Assembly: GCA_963575645.1 (NCBI GenBank)
Contig: OY754471.1
Span: forward strand, 47,928,820-47,992,819
Source of the DNA: Xanthostigma xanthostigma
Taxonomy: Eukaryota; Arthropoda; Insecta; Raphidioptera; Raphidiidae
Direction of reading: 5' to 3'
Length of the DNA: 64,000 nucleotides
Shown: in pieces, positions 1 to 12,600 of the stretch
How the letters are laid out: every line of letters begins with the position of its first letter
Position numbering within the stretch: position 1 is the stretch's first letter
The notes under the pieces: generated by a model
Databases searched by the model: none
Told to the model about the DNA's origin: nothing
Seen by the model: only the letters and a program-made list of their open reading frames with translations
Made by a program: the position numbers and the translations under genes

Positions 1-321
1 ACTCTATGTGCGGTGAGTGAACGCAACAAAGCGTATCGAAAATATATCTGCGTCTCTTTCTTCGATGTAATTCCTTGATTTCTCCGATGATAGGATTGGT
101 TGATGTACTTGCATTCAATCTGAATAAAGTATCTCTGTTTCAAAAACTTTGTCTTTTTCTATGACGTTAACATGGGTCCAGGAGGGGGCAAATAAGAAAT
201 GTCTTAGGCCGGGTCCCCCGTGCTTGTTTTGCCCTCCTGGATACGCCAGTGCTTACGGCGTTTGCACTCTAATAGTTCGATTGCGATTTTATTCCTATGC
301 CCAGTATAGAATAAAAGTATA
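1..321 (+). repeat. GTGCGGTGAGT dispersed repeat, copy 1
   Basis: It runs from GTGCGGTGAGTGAACGCAAC to CAGTATAGAATAAAAGTAT and starts at or before the window edge. An inner ~100-bp segment with TCCAGGAGGG / CCCTCCTGGATACG inverted blocks resembles a hAT MITE. Confidence 0.7.
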
Positions 322-329
322 TGAGTTCC

Positions 330-1570
330 ACACACAGAAACCATGCGGAAAACCATATTCCAGGGCCGTACCTAGGTGTCCTGGTGCCCTTGACGAAAAA
401 GGAGGTCCCTTCGTCACGGCCCCAAGGGTGATAAATTGTCTCGTGATAAAATGTCGTATAGCGATGAATTTATAAGTTGCCGTGCGACGCATTGTTGCGC
501 TATGAATTGTAGAACCGTTGATGGGGGCATGCCTGTTTTCTATCTGAGAAAGATGTGATAGATTATAGACGTTCGACAACTGAGGTTATTAGCGTGTCAT
601 CTTAATCATTTTGACATGAAATCAGGAAGCAGTATCTTTAATAAAAAAAACTGAATGATTTAATTACTTTTTTCGAAATTACTGATGTAATAATTTAATA
701 CACAATTACTTTTTTTGTTACGGGACTTGCCCATGCCGCGATTTGTTTTGTTACGAAACAAACTATTTTATATTTTGTTGTGCTATGAAATAATATTAAA
801 ATACTAATTTGATGATTCGAGTTTAACAATTATAAAACTAAGCAATTAACATTTACACGTAAAACAAAACAGAAAAAATAAGATTTTAATTAATTTTTAA
901 AAGTTATTATAAATCTTGCGTAAGATTTATTGAATATTACAGCGTATACAGTGTGTTCACCGAAAATTCACACTAATTCTTATATCCTAAAAAAATACTC
1001 GAATAATTTTTTATTCAACTCAAAATTTGCTTTCGGAAACCGCTGAAGTATATTTATTTGTACTTCAAACTCAACCTGAAATCTACGTGCAATTTTTTTT
1101 TTAAGTTGAAAATACATTTTGACAGATGACTATTTTTAGGTTAGGAACTTACCTGTTGCAATAAAGTAATGTTTCAATAATATGTTTGCAACGTTCATCA
1201 ACACCATATCAACATTGCATTGATATAATATCTCTATTTGCAACTTTTATTTCTTGTGGATTACTCTTTAAATCGGAAGTTTGTAAACAGAAAGCATTAA
1301 AATTCACCTTACTTGAAGGTTCTGTTTCAATTGAAATTTTGCCTAATTTTATGATATGGCCGGCATTAAATATACGTTCCCCTTCAAGGAAATTTCTTTT
1401 TCGGTGATTTGTATCAGCCCAATTACATATTGCGCTGATACTTATCATTTTATTGCACTTAAAAAAATTCACAATTGCACTGTTTACTATATAGCGACCA
1501 TAGTAACTATGGGAAATGATACCCCATCGTCGCCATGTTTTTAATGCTCCACCCATTTGACAGACCCGCA
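330..1570. other. AT-rich intergenic DNA, nothing assigned
   Basis: I see no gene, structural RNA or recognisable repeat here. Short ORFs (for example 1186-1613 on both strands) lack coding character. Confidence 0.5.
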
Positions 1571-1572
1571 AT

Positions 1573-1650
1573 AGGATATAAGAATTCTTCAAATAAATAA
1601 AATTGGTCGACAAGAGTTCTATTCAGACGTTAATCAAAGATTTGGATATA
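1573..1650. repeat. ATCGACC MITE, end-to-end deletion remnant
   Basis: GAATTCTTCAAATAAATAAA (left terminus) is joined almost directly to GACGTTAATCAAAGATTTGG (right terminus). Confidence 0.55.
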
Positions 1651-2204
1651 AGAATTATTCATTGTTAGGCGGATCTGGGGCCCTGGGATCTTGGTATATT
1701 CTGCGAGGGAAGATTTTGGTTACCGCATAATTTAAATTAATCCGACGGGTCGGTATTATCGGTGCCTTTGCCATATTAGATTTGTTTTCGAAAACTAAAA
1801 GCCAGTGCAAGTAAATAAATTGAATTTCAAGTGTAGTGTTTACTGCGTGATTATTTGCAAATTTTTTTTATTTACATAAACTTAAGACGTCTTCCGGTTA
1901 ATTGCTTCGTCAATTAATGCAGCTAATGAATCAACTTTTGTAAGTGTAAAGCATTTATTTGCATTATAATAATGATTTTTAAAAATCTGTGTACACAGTT
2001 ATTAGAAGAAAAAATTGTAAATTTACCGCGAAAAACACTACACATAGCTGTGCAGATATACAATGCAACGCAGTGATTTCTCTTGCTTTCTTCTTTTATT
2101 TCAATTCAATTTCAATGTTTATTTTCTACTCTAAACGACATTTTCATTTTTTCTACACGCGAATACCTAAAATATTCAAATTCAAATATTTCAAGCGCAA
2201 TAAG
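1650..2204. other. Unassigned DNA
   Basis: AT-rich, with no supported feature. Either BRF1 upstream intron or intergenic sequence, since the preceding BRF1 exon was not found. Confidence 0.5.
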
Positions 2205-2263
2205 ATTTAAGTCCGCTGCACACGAGGCTGGATTTGCCGCTAGATTTCACAACTATAGTTTTT

Positions 2264-2530
2264 AACCGACTTCAAAAAAGGAGGAGGTTCTATGTTCGAC
2301 TGTATATTTTTTTTTGTTTTTTTTTATGTATGTTCACCGATTTCTCCGTCAATTATGGACCGATTTTCAATTTTTTTTTATTCGAAAGAGTGCACTTCCG
2401 AGGTGGTCCCATCGGAACCAAGTCAGGATCTGATGGTGGAATCCGGAGAAATCGAGGGAAACTCTCAAATTTCAAAGGCACGCATATACTTGGCCTACCC
2501 ATTGCAATACTTTATCTAACACTAAAAAGA
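2264..2530 (+). mobile_element. ACCGACTTCAAAAAAGGAGG repeat (SINE/LINE-end type)
   Basis: It begins AACCGACTTCAAAAAAGGAG, a phrase I recognise as a very common interspersed repeat in insect, especially lepidopteran, genomes, and continues through GGACCGATTTTCAATT and GAGAAATCGAGGGAAACTCT. The ORFs here (2234-2539, 2292-2519) are chance. Confidence 0.6.
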
Positions 2531-2535
2531 GAAAA

Positions 2536-2796
2536 ATAAAATATTTTTAACAAAAAATTGAACCAACTTCAAAATATGCACTAAAAAGTAAAAAATTATA
2601 ATTATTGTTATTTTTGGAGTCGGTGTCAGCCAAAATGAAATCTATTTCGAGAACTAGAGACATGTAAGATTTAAATTGCTACTTTCGAATTCCGATGTGA
2701 CACCGACTCCAAAAATAACAATAATTATTATTTTTTACTTTTTAGTGCATATTTTGAAGTCGGTTCAATTTTTTTGTTAAAAATATTTTATCTAGC
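2536..2796. mobile_element. Foldback MITE with ~95-bp arms
   Basis: Arms 2536-2632 and 2700-2796 are nearly perfect inverted copies (AAAATATTTTTAACAAAAAA, TTGGAGTCGGTGTCA). The loop is ~67 bp. Confidence 0.82.
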
Positions 2797-3548
2797 GCTC
2801 GTTTTCTTAATTGCTATTATGAGCTCGCTTCACGCGAGACGTCTTTCCAAGCTCGCTCTGCAGGTAGATTCGATGCGTGCGCAGTGATAAGCGGTAACAA
2901 AAGTGCATGTTTATTGTCTCTGAACAGAACACACACTATGGCTCAGTGTTGGTTTGCGGGCGTTTGTTCAAGTCGTCCACGTGACAAGATACTGCTTCCT
3001 GATTGGTTCTTGCAGCGGACGTTGCAAGAAAAATAGCCCCTGTTCTGATTTTAAAACCTATCTGGTGAGCTAGCAGGCGAGCCCGCAGTGACGTCATTTC
3101 CAGCTTCGTACCCAGCCTACCGGCCAGCAGAATAGTGGTACGACTACTTCCTCGGAGCGGAGCGATTTGCTCTTTTTTTTGTGAATGACTTACTCCGAGC
3201 GCCATTGCTCTGTGCTGAGCTATTCTGTACCGTTGCATTCGCACATTTACAGAGCGCACACAGCACAGGCCACTGGTGAATTTTGCACGTACGGCGGAGT
3301 TATCTTTGCTGAGACATTTTATGTTGAATGACACACTGTAAGTGCAATAGTACTAAGCTTACACTAGTGACTTAAACCATTCACATTGACGTCGTTGGCA
3401 AAGATATAATATTGTAACAATAAACATTACTATTGTTAAGCTTTTATTATACTTTATAGTTTCTAGCAGCGTTTCTAGCCTCGAGTGCTGCGATCTTTAG
3501 TGTAAATTTTACCGCGTCTGTATTTTTTTTTTGTCTTCTTTCTTGCAG

Positions 3549-3698
3549 AACCCGGTCTCTATATAATGCGCTTTGCGAGTCGCTTGGAGCTCGGCGACAA
3601 AACCGAAGTTGTCGCCCACACGGCGCAGCGTTTGATCAAACGAATGAAGAAGGACAACATCCATTCAGGACGAAGGCCGTCGGGCTTGTGCGGAGCCG
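3549..3698 (+). CDS. Brf1: BRF1 exon A: start of cyclin repeat 2
   Basis: Acceptor TTTCTTGCAG ends at 3548 and the donor GTAAGC begins at 3699. The first two bases complete a codon begun in an upstream exon that I could not find. It encodes [15 protein letters not shown], then [20 protein letters not shown] and CGA, matching the second cyclin fold of BRF1. The Met in IMRFA is internal, not the start, because the homology continues upstream of it to the acceptor. Confidence 0.95.
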
Positions 3699-6600
3699 GT
3701 AAGCGACAAACTCCATTTAACGTCACTCAATATAACGACAGACTCCCTTAAAACGTCGAAATTACTTGACCTCTAGTTGCAGTTTACCTTGTTGCTCATA
3801 CAATGATACACTCTAAATAACGACACGCCCGCTCTAAATAACGACAACAATACGTCATCGTTAAACAATAAACAGTACTTGTTTGTTATTTTGTTGCTTT
3901 GTTGTCGGCATCATTCGTACCGAAGATTCTAAAAAAAATTGGTTGTCTGTAAAGTCGGTTTACGGACGATAGTTTTACGTGATAACGTATTCCGTAATAC
4001 ATAACCTAAACCTCCCAAAATTTGGTTTCAATCCGCTTATCCTTGGTGTCGGAATGATAAGAAATGTCAAAAGTGACGTTTGCAACTTACAAAGTATTAT
4101 GTTCTAATAATAATTAGTTATTCCAATAGTTAACTTAGAAGGCTTTGCATTACACAAAATACTAATGTCAAAAAATAAACATTAGAAATGCAGCCGTTTT
4201 CATGTTATTTTCTAATTTCCATGTACGGCAAACAAAGACGACCGACCGCGTCGCGCGCGCGCCATGCAATAGACAACAATGCATTTATACAGCTATTTTT
4301 CTATATAAATTTGTATAAAAAAACTGTTTAGGCAAATTCTGTTATACGAAATCTATGTAAAATGTTCTCCTCTTTCGTTTAAGACTGGTTTCAAACCGAT
4401 CTGATTTAAATTGAGCGAGAAATTAGCAAAAAGCACGCACAGGGTCAGGCGGAACGTTACGCGTTATGCGTTACGAACGTTAGGAACGTTAGGAACGTTA
4501 CGTTACACTTTTTCGTACATGCAGCCGGTGTTTTATCAATTTATAATATTGGTGATTCATCAATTTATAAGACGTTATCACGTCAAAAATATTAATGGAT
4601 TATTTCTTCTCTCCGTTTAACGACAACTCTCAATAACGCCACAAAGTGCACAGTCCCTTGAGTGTCGCTATATAATTTTTGCACTGTATTAATTTTTTTT
4701 TTTTTCAAAAACTGACGGAATTTTCGTCGACATTTATAAAGTTTTCGGGAATTTCTGCGCATTTTTTTATTTTTAGTGAGTTGGAAAAAGCACTAATTGT
4801 TTTGTTTTTTTCTTTAGCTCTTTTGATGGCAGCGCGTCTACACGGATTTTCCAGAACGACAAACGATATTGTAAAAATTGTTAAAATTCACGAATCGACA
4901 ATTAAAAAACGGTAAGTTTTAAAGTTCGAATCGTTTGCGAAAGAGTGTTGACTTTCACTTCTTCATTTTTCGCTACAGTGTTAAGAGACGGCACACTCGA
5001 GCATCAAAAACTGCAAACTTTGATAGCAGAATGTTTTGTATAGCCCCTACAGTTACGTAGTTGTAGTAAAAATAAACGTTTTTACACAATATCCTAAATA
5101 TTTTGGTTCCGACAAAAAAAACACGTTAAAATAAAGTGTAATACGCGCCACGGATCTAAAAGGTTCGGAAGCTAGTCACAAACAGCGTCGCAAAGGCATA
5201 TTTTAGAGCCGTTGATACTTCCCACCACCTCCCAGCTACCTGCACGGAACGTGCGCTCGTCGGTGATTGGCCGTGATCGCTCGTTGCCTTTGTCACTTGT
5301 CGCTTTCCTGCTTTAAAGTACAGTCGAGTACGCTATTGTCAAGTTGTTATTGCTATTTTAGTTTCGTTGAGTTGCGAGTTTGTAGTTTTTCAACAGACTA
5401 TACAAGCGCAAGCCCCGCATTCGCAACTAACTACCGAGCCTTTTAGATTCGTGGCGCGTATTATAAATGTGGGTTTCTCTCTTGACCTAACGTTGAAGTC
5501 TCCGTACCTATCTAGTTCGTGTCTCGGCTATTATTAAAAATACGGAAAATTTACATGTTATCAAAAGAAAATTGTTCGACACGAAGAACGTCTCAACAGC
5601 CACAAATTTTTCATATAAAGTCGCGTTTACAAGATACGGCGTGAAATAATTTATGGCATATATCTCTTCTGCGCATGCGCCGATTTTCTCCAAAAACAAT
5701 AGGGCTCATCGTATTTGCATACCAAACATCCTCCCCAAATTTGGTTTCAATCCGCTCATCCGTTTGACCTGTATCGTATTAGATAAACAGACGCACAGAG
5801 TTTTTCCAAAAATATGTTTTTTTTGGATTCGGGAGACCTCAATACGAAAAGATATAGTAAAATTTAGAAAAGTGATTTTTGACCCAAACTAGTACCATTC
5901 CCCACTTGTGGTAACAGTTGATACTGGGTCCCAATAACTCTGGCTGTTGGCGGGTACAGTTTGGCGATTGCAATTATTATTATTAATATTTTTTTTTTGG
6001 TAGATTATTTGAATTCGGAGACACTCCGTCCAGCGCTCTGACGCTAGAAGAATTTATGACTGTAGATTTGGAACAAGTTCAGGACCCTCCCGCTTTCAAG
6101 GCTGCCAGAAAAAAGGATAAGGAACGTTTAATCAAGGTATATTTCTGGTTCATACACTATTTTTTTTTAGTTTTTCTTTACTTCATATTCGGTGCGAAAC
6201 ATTCATTGGCGCGCCGCGCCTTAACAGTGAAACGTCACGGCAAACGGTACCCCCTCTCCGCCGCCGCTCTCGACTCCCTTGTGCGAATACTAGTATAATA
6301 TACACTGTGTGAGCTGTGTGCTGCGTGTGCCTTTTTATCCGACTATAGAGTATACTTGTTTTTAATGTGACAGGGCGAAATTTAGTTAGGTACTAGAATT
6401 TCGCTTAAATGTATGTTTCACGTCTACCAGGCGTCTGACGATGATTCATTTATTTTTTTTTCAGTTGAATGAAGATGGCATCGAAGAAATTACTGAAATG
6501 CGACGCGAAATTGAAAACATGTTGCAGGAATCTAACAAAAACAAAAAACTGCCGATCAAATTTAAAGGTGATTAAATAAGCATGTTATACTTCCCCAAAC

Positions 6601-9600
6601 AGCAGTAAATTCTACTAGTGTGACCTGTGCGAATTATTCGCACTAAATAAGTGATTAATTATTTAAACGCAATATTTGAAATTAAGCTTCGCGAGTCACC
6701 ACAAATCCATACTATTAGCTAGTATCAAAGAAATTTCACAGATAGCGACACTACAAATAATTAAAACTAGCGTGACCTGTGCGAATTATTCGCACTAAAT
6801 AAGTATAATAATTATCAATTTACAAAATTATTTTTTAAATATGATTGCAATTCGTTTATAATTTTGCACACTGCTTATAACGTTCTTCTTTTTGTTGTAT
6901 TACAATATGAAGCTCAGATGACAGATCGAAAAAATATTTTACTAAAATTGTCATATAGAGGCGCAAGTAGCAAAAGCGTTGAGCTAAGCCGTCAGATGGC
7001 ATCATGCAGCATTTCTGTGACGTTGTTCAGCGTTGCTCGCTGTTTAGCCGTCAGATGGCAGACGTTGTTCAGCGTTGCTAATAATTAATTAATTTACAAA
7101 AACAAAAGCAATAATAAATTTTTTAGTTGTCGATGTCAGTTGAGCAAGCAATTATCTGTAAAATGATATGTAATTTATGTGGAGAAATTGTGAGGTTTTT
7201 TCTAAAAAGGGAGGCAAACATCTTTAACCTTAGCGTATTAATATATATGATGTTGTTTATCTAGAACAGCGTTTTGCTAGACCCATCTGCTTACCTTTAC
7301 GAGACGAGAAATTAAGTTCGCTCGATGTCTGAATTTACAGATGTGTTGCACAGTGAAACTCAAGATACGAGAGATTTCATCGAGGAATCAAATTTGAGCG
7401 TCATTCAAGAATGCATAATTAAGAAAAACGAAGTCGAGGAGCCGAAAAGGATATCGGATCGTCCGGAAGGATTAGGTAATTTTGTCTGTCTATAATCTAT
7501 TATATGTAATAATAATAATAATAATAATGCGTTTAACGTCCGTTTCTCGACTTTATGTCATAACAGACGCCATTCGCACCATTACTATTTTCCATCTATC
7601 ACACTTCCCGTTATTTTCTAGAATTTTTAAACTTCAACTTAATTAATAGCAATGGGCGAATGAAGGAATTTTAGGACATTCGGATAAGGTAGGCAAATTT
7701 TGAGCACACGAGTTTGACAGGTAATCGGCCATGACCTTGAATAAGGAACCGTCTCGCTATTTATCTGGAATTATTGAGGGAAACCACGGAAAACGTCAAC
7801 AAGATGGCCGGTACAGGAATTACCGTTTCTCGGCGAGAGGCAGCAGGAAAAAGTCCCAACCACATCTGCCCCCGCCAGGATTTGAGCCCGGTATCTCCCG
7901 AATGCGAGTCTAGTGCTCTCACCACTACGCCACCCCGCTCTGTCTCTATAATCTATATCTCTACTAATATGTAAAGCTGAAGAGTTTGTTTGTTTGGTTG
8001 AACGCGCTAATTTCAGGAAGTACTGTTTTGAATAAAAAAAAAATTTTTTTTGTTGGATAGCCCATTTATCGAGGAAGGTTATAAGCTATATAATATCACG
8101 CCACGACCAATAGGAGCGGAGCATCAATGATGTGTCAAAAAAAAATTTAATAAGAAACACTGATGTTAATTTGTTTACACTGACAGCGGAACGTCAAATT
8201 AGGGTGCCAATGGTCTTTATTTTACTTAAATCGCCCAAGCCCAACAGGCCAGAACACAACAAGCATTTCCAGATCGCTTAGTTTTGCCCGTGTTCCCTTT
8301 GTAATTAAAAAACTTCATAAAATTATAACTATTTTCACTTTTAATAAACATTGCTCACTGACATGTGGAAAATTTGAGCTTGAAGTTTCCTCTAGTATGC
8401 TCACCACAAACGCTCGCATCGAAAAACTGTAACTCCGCCTCCCTGCACATAGCCCATAGGTCGGTGGTCGATGCGTCTGGAATTACAGCGGTGTTATTTT
8501 TTTTAGGACCGGACATAAAAAGCATGGGCCTAGTCAACGACATGAACGACTGCGTCGCGTCCGCACCGGAGCAGCCGATCATCGACGAGAACGAAGTAAT
8601 CGATTTGGACGGACTAGACGAAGACGAAATCGATTCGTACATAATGACGGACAGCGAAGCCAAATACAAAGATAATATCTGGAACGAATTAAACGCAACT
8701 TATTTGGAAGAACAGAAAAGTAGGTTTTTACCTCCCTTTTTTTTTGTAATTGCACGAGACCCGTTTAACCGCCACAAGAGATCCGCATGAACATTTTTTG
8801 CTTACGAGAATTTCATAATTGAAGGGGTAATAAGTAGTGTTGGGCGATTATGAATGAAATAATCGAAATATTTCGATTATGGCCGAATAATCGATCATTC
8901 GATTATGGCAACCGAGATATCATTCGCTTGAATCGATTATGAAATATGAAATGAATATTAAATCCCGACACAGTACTATTGCTATGTCCACTGTCGATAT
9001 TAATGTGTATATCGATATATCATTCGGTTTCTGCATCTACATGCACTGGGATGGGAAGTATTTGCTGGCAGTGTTTTATTTAATGAACTACCAAATAGCT
9101 TAACTGAAATTCAGTGTGGTGTAAAGAATTTAAGTTCAAACTTAAATCAAATTCCTAAAAAATTGTTTTTCTGACATTAAGGATTTTTTAAATTTCAATT
9201 TTAATGTTTAACTCATTATGTGAATTGACGATGTATCCATCTACGGCATAACAAATATATTTCTATTTCTATTCGATCATACCAGTGATTCCATTATTAA
9301 TATTGTGTTAAGTAATATTAACAAATCGAAATTGCAAAGTTAGAACATAATTCATAATCGATATTTTGAATGATCATTCGCTTATACTGTAAAAGTAAAT
9401 AAAACGAAATTAATAATTTCCAAGTTTGCGCATCATTCATAATCGATAATTCGAATGATCATTCGATTATAAAAACCGATTATTTCGATTCATTCGATTA
9501 TTGAAATATATCGATTATGCCCGACACTAGTAATAAGCAAACGGGTACATTTTTACTCGCAACTACAAATTGGTTTCCTTCATTTTTGCACTTGTGCCGT

Positions 9601-12600
9601 TTTGCTTCTTGCCCCTTTAATTAATAGACTATTTTCCTTATGCTTTCAGTGTTTGACAAATTATAAAAATTATAACGGTAATAACGAAGAATTTAACATT
9701 TTTTTTTTTTTTTTGTAATTGAAACGCCATTTTTTTTACAACTTCGTGCGTTTTTTACTTATAAATATATATTAACATAATTGATTCTGCTATTGCTTTA
9801 AACTGTTCTTTAAACCTTTGTATCCTAAAGAAATAATTTTCGTTAATGGTGTGTTTTCTATAATCCGCACATGGAATTCTTCATGTCCAGTTCATCTCGG
9901 AAACACGATGAGTCAAACAAAATATGCGCACAGGTCAACGAATACATGGAAAATTTTGAAAAGCTATAGTAACTACGCTGGCTGTTTTACATATTTTACG
10001 AAAATATTAACAATATCTCATAAAAATCTTCAAATGAGCGTCAACCCGTCTATATTACCGTTGCAAAGATAGAGCCTATCAATTTTTGATAATATTTACA
10101 ACAGCCTTAAATGGCTATATATCGCAACAATCTCGGCAAAAATATTATTTTCTATTCGTCTACGCCGTTAGTATTAGTATTGACTTTATTATTTTTTGAA
10201 AAACATGGAAAAATGTCCGATAGTCGCCTGGATCCTTTGCAAATTCGACAAGCTTAAAAAAAAAACACGCTGATTTTTCAGCGAACCTATCTTGGTTTTT
10301 TTAGCAAAAGCCTGGAATCTATCGGATACTTTTCAAATTCGGTATTAAGGCAGAAACGACATTCTAAATCCAATGACTGCGCCCAGAGGTCTGTATCTAA
10401 TATCGTCTTGGAGATAGAGACGTTTGAATGTGGTCTCGGTTTTTAAACAACCTTCAAATGCACACCGAACTGAGAGTATAGCTTAATTTTTGATTCGGAG
10501 TGTCATTTCCAGTTAGTACGAGCCGTGTGGACCTAAAAAGCGAGCTTTTGGAAAATATCGAAAATCGACGAAAAACGAGATTTTTGCCTTACTAGTAACT
10601 AATCAATTTTCCTAAAAAAATTGGTTGTCTGTAAAGTCGGTTTACGGACGATAGTTTTACGTGATAACGTATTCCGTAATACATAACCTAAACCTCCCAA
10701 AATTTGGTTTCAATCCGCTTATCCTTGGTGTCGGAATGATAAGAAATGTCAAAAGTGACGTTTGCAACTTACAAAGTATTATGTTCTAATAATAATTAGT
10801 TATTCCAATAGTTAACGTAGAAGGCTTTGCATTACACAAAATACTAATGTCAAAAAATAAACATTAGAAATGCAGCCGTTTTCATGTTAAGACAAGACAT
10901 ACGTTATTTTCTAATTTCCATGTACGGCAAACAAAGACGACCGACCGCGTCGCGCGCGCGCCATGCAATAGACAACAATGCATTTATACAGCTATTTTTC
11001 TATATAAATTTGTATAAAAAAACTGTTTAGGCAAATTCTGTTATACGAAATCTATGTAAAATGTTCTCCTCTTTCGTTTAAGACTGGTTTCAAACCGATC
11101 TGATTTAAATTGAGCGAGAAATTAGCAAAAAGCACGCACAGGGTCAGGCGGAACGTTACGCGTTATGCGTTACGAACGTTAGGAACGTTAGGAACGTTAC
11201 GTTACACTTTTTCGTACATGCAGCCGGTGTTTTATCAATTTATAATATTGGTGATTCATCAATTTATAAGACGTTATCACGTCAAAAAACTGCTTTAAAC
11301 ATCACGTCATGTATAGTTAAAAGTTGGGCTAAGTTATTGAAAATTTTATACTCCTGCAATATAGGCAACCCAACATCCGCTGTTGTGCGTATTGGGTTGC
11401 CGGACAGCAGGCGTTAGATTAGTTGTACACTCAAATTCTTTTATTTCTAAGTTTAAGGGCCAATTAGGGTCTGATCTATTTTTTAGTCGATTTTCGACAT
11501 TATCCAATAACTTGTTTCTCAGGTCCAGACGGCTTACACTGACAGGAAATGACATCCTAATGAAAATCTAAGCTCAAGTTTGTCCTGTGGGCATTAATAG
11601 GGAATTTAAATGTAGAAGAAACATTCGAACATATCTATCTCCGAAACGGTATTAAATACAGACCTCCGGGTGCGCTCATTGAATTCAGCGTGTCGTTTTC
11701 TATCAGTACACCGAATTTTAAATGCATCCGATGCGTATTCCAGACTTTCCAGAGAACCACTTCGAACAGGTCTATCTTCGAAACGGTGAGTGATACGAAA
11801 CAACGGAGGGGCTTATTGAAATCAGCGTGCCATTTTACATAAGCCTACCGAATTTAAACCGGATCAGAGAAGTTGTCCAAAATTGTCTTAAAAAAATCAC
11901 AAAATAACTAAGGCTATACTATGGGAAAAATCGCGTTTTTAGTCGATTTTCGACATTTTCCAATAACTCGCTTTTCTGGTCCAGACGGCTCATACTAACA
12001 CTAAATGACCCTCCGAATCAAAAAATAAGCTCAACTTTTTGTTCGGTGGCCATTTAAAGTGTTTTTAAACACCAAAGCGACGTTCGAACGCCTCTATCTC
12101 CGAAACGGTTATAGATACAGACCTCCGGGTGCGCTCATTGAATTCAGCGTGTCGTTTTCTATCAGTACACCGAATTTTAAATGCATCCGATGCGTATTCC
12201 AGACTTTCCAGAAAACCACTTCGAACGGGTCTATCTTCGAAACGGTGAGTGATACGAAGCAACGGAGGGGCTTATTGAAATCAGCGCGCCGTTTTACATA
12301 AGCCTACTGAATTTGAACCGGATCAGAGACATTGTCCAAAATTGTCTTAAAAAAATCACAAAAAAACTAATATAAGGCTATACTATGGGAAAAATCGCGT
12401 TTTTAGTCGATTTTCGACATTTTCCAATAACTGGCTTTTGGTCCAGACGGCTTATGCTAACACTAAATGAGACTCCGAATCAAAAAATAAGCTCAACTTT
12501 TTGTTCGGTGGCTATTTAAAGTGTTTTTAAACACCGAAGCGACGTTCGAACGCCTCTATCCTTGAAACGGTTATAGATACAGACCTCCGGGTGCGCTCAT

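Larger units (their letters stand above)
2205..3335 (-). repeat. CGAGGCTGGATTTGCCGC repeat, copy 1, interrupted
   Basis: 2205-2263 and 2797-3335 match the copy at 56345-57325 in order (CTGCACACGAGGCTGGATTT; TTTTCTTAATTGCTATTA; GTGAGCTAGCAGGCGAGCCC). The inserts at 2264-2796 interrupt it. Strand is arbitrary. No coding potential. Confidence 0.6.

Noticed and set aside
295-579. 94-codon minus-strand ORF
   Set aside because: It overlaps the GTGCGGTGAGT repeat and has no recognisable similarity or splice context.
2936-3334. 132-codon minus-strand ORF as a gene
   Set aside because: It lies in a dispersed repeat also found at 56.3-57.3 kb, where the frame is not conserved.
4411-4620. ORF duplicated at 11110-11298
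   Set aside because: It is part of the dispersed R-GTGATAACGT repeat, dominated by CGTTAGGAACGTTA tandem sequence; no protein similarity.
7265-7340. Alternative 5' extension of BRF1 exon E from acceptor at 7264
   Set aside because: The extended frame contains in-frame stops; the acceptor at 7340 keeps phase with exon D.
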